Shown here: piece after piece, positions 56,226-64,000 of the stretch
How positions within the stretch are numbered: the first letter of the stretch is position 1
Layout of the letters: each line of letters opens with the position of its first letter
Assembly (NCBI GenBank): GCA_005405945.1
Contig: BJHW01000001.1
Span: forward strand, 4,464,001 to 4,528,000
DNA from: Streptomyces violaceusniger
GTDB lineage: Bacteria; Actinomycetota; Actinomycetes; Streptomycetales; Streptomycetaceae
Reading direction: 5' to 3'
Length of the DNA: 64,000 nt
Notes under the pieces: generated by a model
What the model saw: the letters and a program-made list of their open reading frames with translations, nothing else
The model's database searches: none
Told to the model about the DNA's origin: nothing
Program-made: the position numbers and the translations under genes

Positions 56226-56458
56226 TGGCCGACAACCAGCCTGACCGGAACGAACGGCCGAAGATGACGATGCGCGTTTACACCATGGCGCACGACGGCA
56301 TCGTCACCACCCGACGCGCGATGGTGACCGTCCTCGGCGGGAAGCAGAGCGACACCTACTCATTGGGGCAGGCGTGGCCACCGTGCCAATGCCCCCGCCA
56401 CCGCGACCACAACAACCCGACCGCTTCAAGCCGATGGTTGATCGGTCGCTGGGAGTAG
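56225..56458 (+). CDS. Small protein, unknown function (third of three)
   Basis: 77 residues from ATG 56225, overlapping the previous stop by one base. Sequence MTMRVYTMAHDGIVTTRRAMVTVLGG looks like a small beta-rich domain; the C-terminus has CQCPRHRDHNN, a Cys/His cluster that could bind metal, and ends SSRWLIGRWE. It completes a tightly overlapped three-gene unit whose purpose is unknown. Confidence 0.62.
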   Translation: MADNQPDRNERPKMTMRVYTMAHDGIVTTRRAMVTVLGGKQSDTYSLGQAWPPCQCPRHRDHNNPTASSRWLIGRWE

Positions 56459-56508
56459 GTCCTGCGCCTCAGGCGCGCTGCGCGTCTGCCCGGCTAGGGT
56501 CGGTCCTC

Positions 56509-56969
56509 ATGGAGGCCACGGGAATCGTTCGTCGCCAGACGGCAGAGCGTCAGCGCGACACTCTGGGGCGGCTCGTTACCGAGCGGGATGCATGGGTGTC
56601 GACGACCCACCCCGAGCACGGGCGCACCAGGTGCCGCTGTGGTTCTTGTGGGACGGGCGAGCAGTGTGGATGTGCACCGATGCCACTTCCGTGACTGCGC
56701 GGAACGTCCGCAAGGAGCCGTGCGTGCGCCTGGCGCTACCAGACACCTTCGACGTGGTGCTCCTCCAGGGTGAGGCGGAGTACTTCCCGGACCGGGAGGT
56801 GCCCGGAGACGCGGCGGAGGCCTTCGCCGACAAGTTCGGGTGGGACCCACGCGTGGAAGAGGGCCCCTTTCTCTATGCCCGCGTGGCCCCGAGGACTGTG
56901 CGCGCTTGGCGCGGTGAGCCGGAGCTACACGGGAGAGTCATCATGCGCGACGGGATGTGGCTGGAATAA
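56509..56969 (+). CDS. Pyridoxamine 5'-phosphate oxidase-fold (FDOR/PPOX) protein (frameshifted)
   Basis: 153 residues from ATG 56509 after restoring one G in 56620-56622. Pattern of the split-barrel flavin/F420 family: RLVTERDAWVSTTHPEHG, then HQVPLWFLWDGRAVWMCTDATSVTARNVRKEP (in part, VPLWFLWDGRAVWMCT), CVRLALPDTFDVVLLQGEAEY and PRTVRAWRG at the end. Members bind FMN or F420 and reduce diverse compounds. It follows the three small genes by 50 bp but has a separate start region. Substrate unknown. Confidence 0.8.
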
Positions 56970-57044
56970 CGTCCGTCCCTCGCCGCAGACCTGACCGGCT
57001 ACAAGAAGCGCGCGAAGCTCACCACGTGATGCCCCTCTGAAGCG

Positions 57045-57170
57045 TCAGTCGTCTCTGGCAGAGCGATCCCGATTCCTCAGCCGCACAATGCCGCCTAAAA
57101 CTGCGGCGGCGAGCAGAACAAGTACCAATGTGACGGCGATTATTGAGCCGGTCCCCATGGTTCCGTACAT
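57045..57170 (-). CDS. Single-helix small membrane protein
   Basis: 41 residues from ATG 57168-57170, with a perfect AAGGAG 6 nt upstream, which decides this start over longer frames. After YGTMGTG comes one hydrophobic helix (SIIAVTLVLVLLAAAVLGGIV, residues about 9-29, given here across its two halves SIIAVTLVLVL and LAAAVLGGIV) and a short basic tail RLRNRDRSARDD. Small single-span proteins of this kind are easily missed. Function unknown; it stands alone. Confidence 0.68.
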   Translation of the reverse strand: MYGTMGTGSIIAVTLVLVLLAAAVLGGIVRLRNRDRSARDD

Positions 57171-57641
57171 GATTTTCTCCTTGATGTAAATGAGCGGCAT
57201 CGCACGTCCGTGAAACCTATTTTGTCCGCGAGGGAAGCCAACGTCATTCCGCGCTCTCGTAGCAGCCGGTCCAGGTGGACCACGACCGCGTGTCCCTCGT
57301 CTCCCCCGGTCGTCGTACGAGCCCCTCAAGGTCTTCTCGCATTTTCGCTCCGGCACACGGGCGATACAGGCGAACGCCAACAAGTCGAGTCCTGTCACCT
57401 GCGTCACGAACAATGCACGAGACGCCTACGCCGCGTCAACGAATCCTCATTTCTCTGAGGTTCCTCTGAGCCTTGACCGATCGTTACGCCCCGGGCGTAG
57501 TTGACTTTAAACAGACCCCTGCTCCAGGGATTCAACCTCAGTCGCGTCCCCGGATAAGGACTCCCCACAAAGTGGGGGCGACGGCAGCCCCGACCGGGCC
57601 CGCGTGGCCAGTCGGGTGCGACACCGACCTCTGAACACGAG
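57171..57641. other. Gap between small membrane protein gene and PKS end
   Basis: 471 bp, lower in GC than the genes around it, and no gene I can support. Longer frames through it lack ribosome sites and family features. Confidence 0.5.
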
Positions 57642-57680
57642 GACGGCCTATATCGCCCCACAGGGGTGGTACAGGCCGTC
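57642..57680. terminator. Two-part hairpin downstream of the PKS
   Basis: GACGGCCT (57642-57649) pairs with AGGCCGTC (57673-57680), and within it CCCC (57656-57659) pairs with GGGG (57663-57666). A smaller palindrome, CGTCCG/CGGACG at 57740-57753, lies right against the PKS stop. Both fit transcription end for the minus-strand PKS. Confidence 0.65.
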
Positions 57681-57754
57681 GTCACGTGGGGGCTGGCCTT
57701 CACCGGCGGGCCTCTCGGGGCTGGGCTCGGGACCGTGACCGTCCGTTCGGACGT

Positions 57755-64000
<6,246 letters not shown>

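Overview
The window is high-GC actinobacterial chromosome, almost certainly Streptomyces. The evidence is third-position G/C bias, GTG/TTG starts, rare TTA codons, a DynA/DynB and SsbB sporulation neighbourhood, a Spo0M-like protein, an LAL (LuxR-type) cluster regulator and a type I modular polyketide synthase.

Left part (1-36.5 kb), mostly conserved chromosome. It opens with the end of a family GH4 glycosidase and a BadF-type sugar kinase. Next is a six-to-seven-gene operon (2.2-12.7 kb): a GlnX-like four-helix membrane protein, a GlnH-like amino-acid binding protein, a coiled-coil protein, PknG kinase, a PP2C phosphatase, a VWA protein and an FHA protein. This looks like an expanded version of the mycobacterial GlnH-GlnX-PknG amino-acid sensing pathway, with its own eraser (PP2C) and reader (FHA). 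After it come a PIMT-like methyltransferase, a truncated haemoglobin, a thioesterase, EttA, a thioester-domain LAETG surface protein, SsbB-like SSB, DynB/DynA, tRNA-Arg(TCT), an orphan cytochrome oxidase subunit I, Spo0M, a KhtTU-like antiporter pair, a VOC protein, a zinc alcohol dehydrogenase, an orphan MbtH-like protein, a prenyl synthase, a CrcB-DUF190-CrcB fluoride locus and a LysR regulator.

Right part (36.7 kb to end), a biosynthetic region. A sulfotransferase, LAL regulator, arginine-monooxygenase-like flavoenzyme, acyl-CoA ligase, a thioesterase-fold protein lacking its catalytic Ser and His, an ABC exporter and a discrete acyltransferase look like a guanidino- or aminobutyryl starter-unit cassette of the kind known from marginolactones and linear guanidino-polyenes. 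The terminal PKS module (KS-AT-DH-KR-ACP-TE) enters from the right edge on the minus strand. Between these two halves (49.2-57.2 kb) lies an unrelated block. It holds a graspetide-type RiPP operon (precursor, ATP-grasp ligase, PIMT-like methyltransferase, divergent regulator), a flavoprotein/XRE pair and several small genes.

Data quality: 19 genes carry 29 apparent frameshifts. Every one is consistent with loss of a single base, nearly all in short G or C runs, and adding the bases back gives whole, family-typical proteins. I treat them as sequence or assembly errors rather than pseudogenes and give one span per gene.
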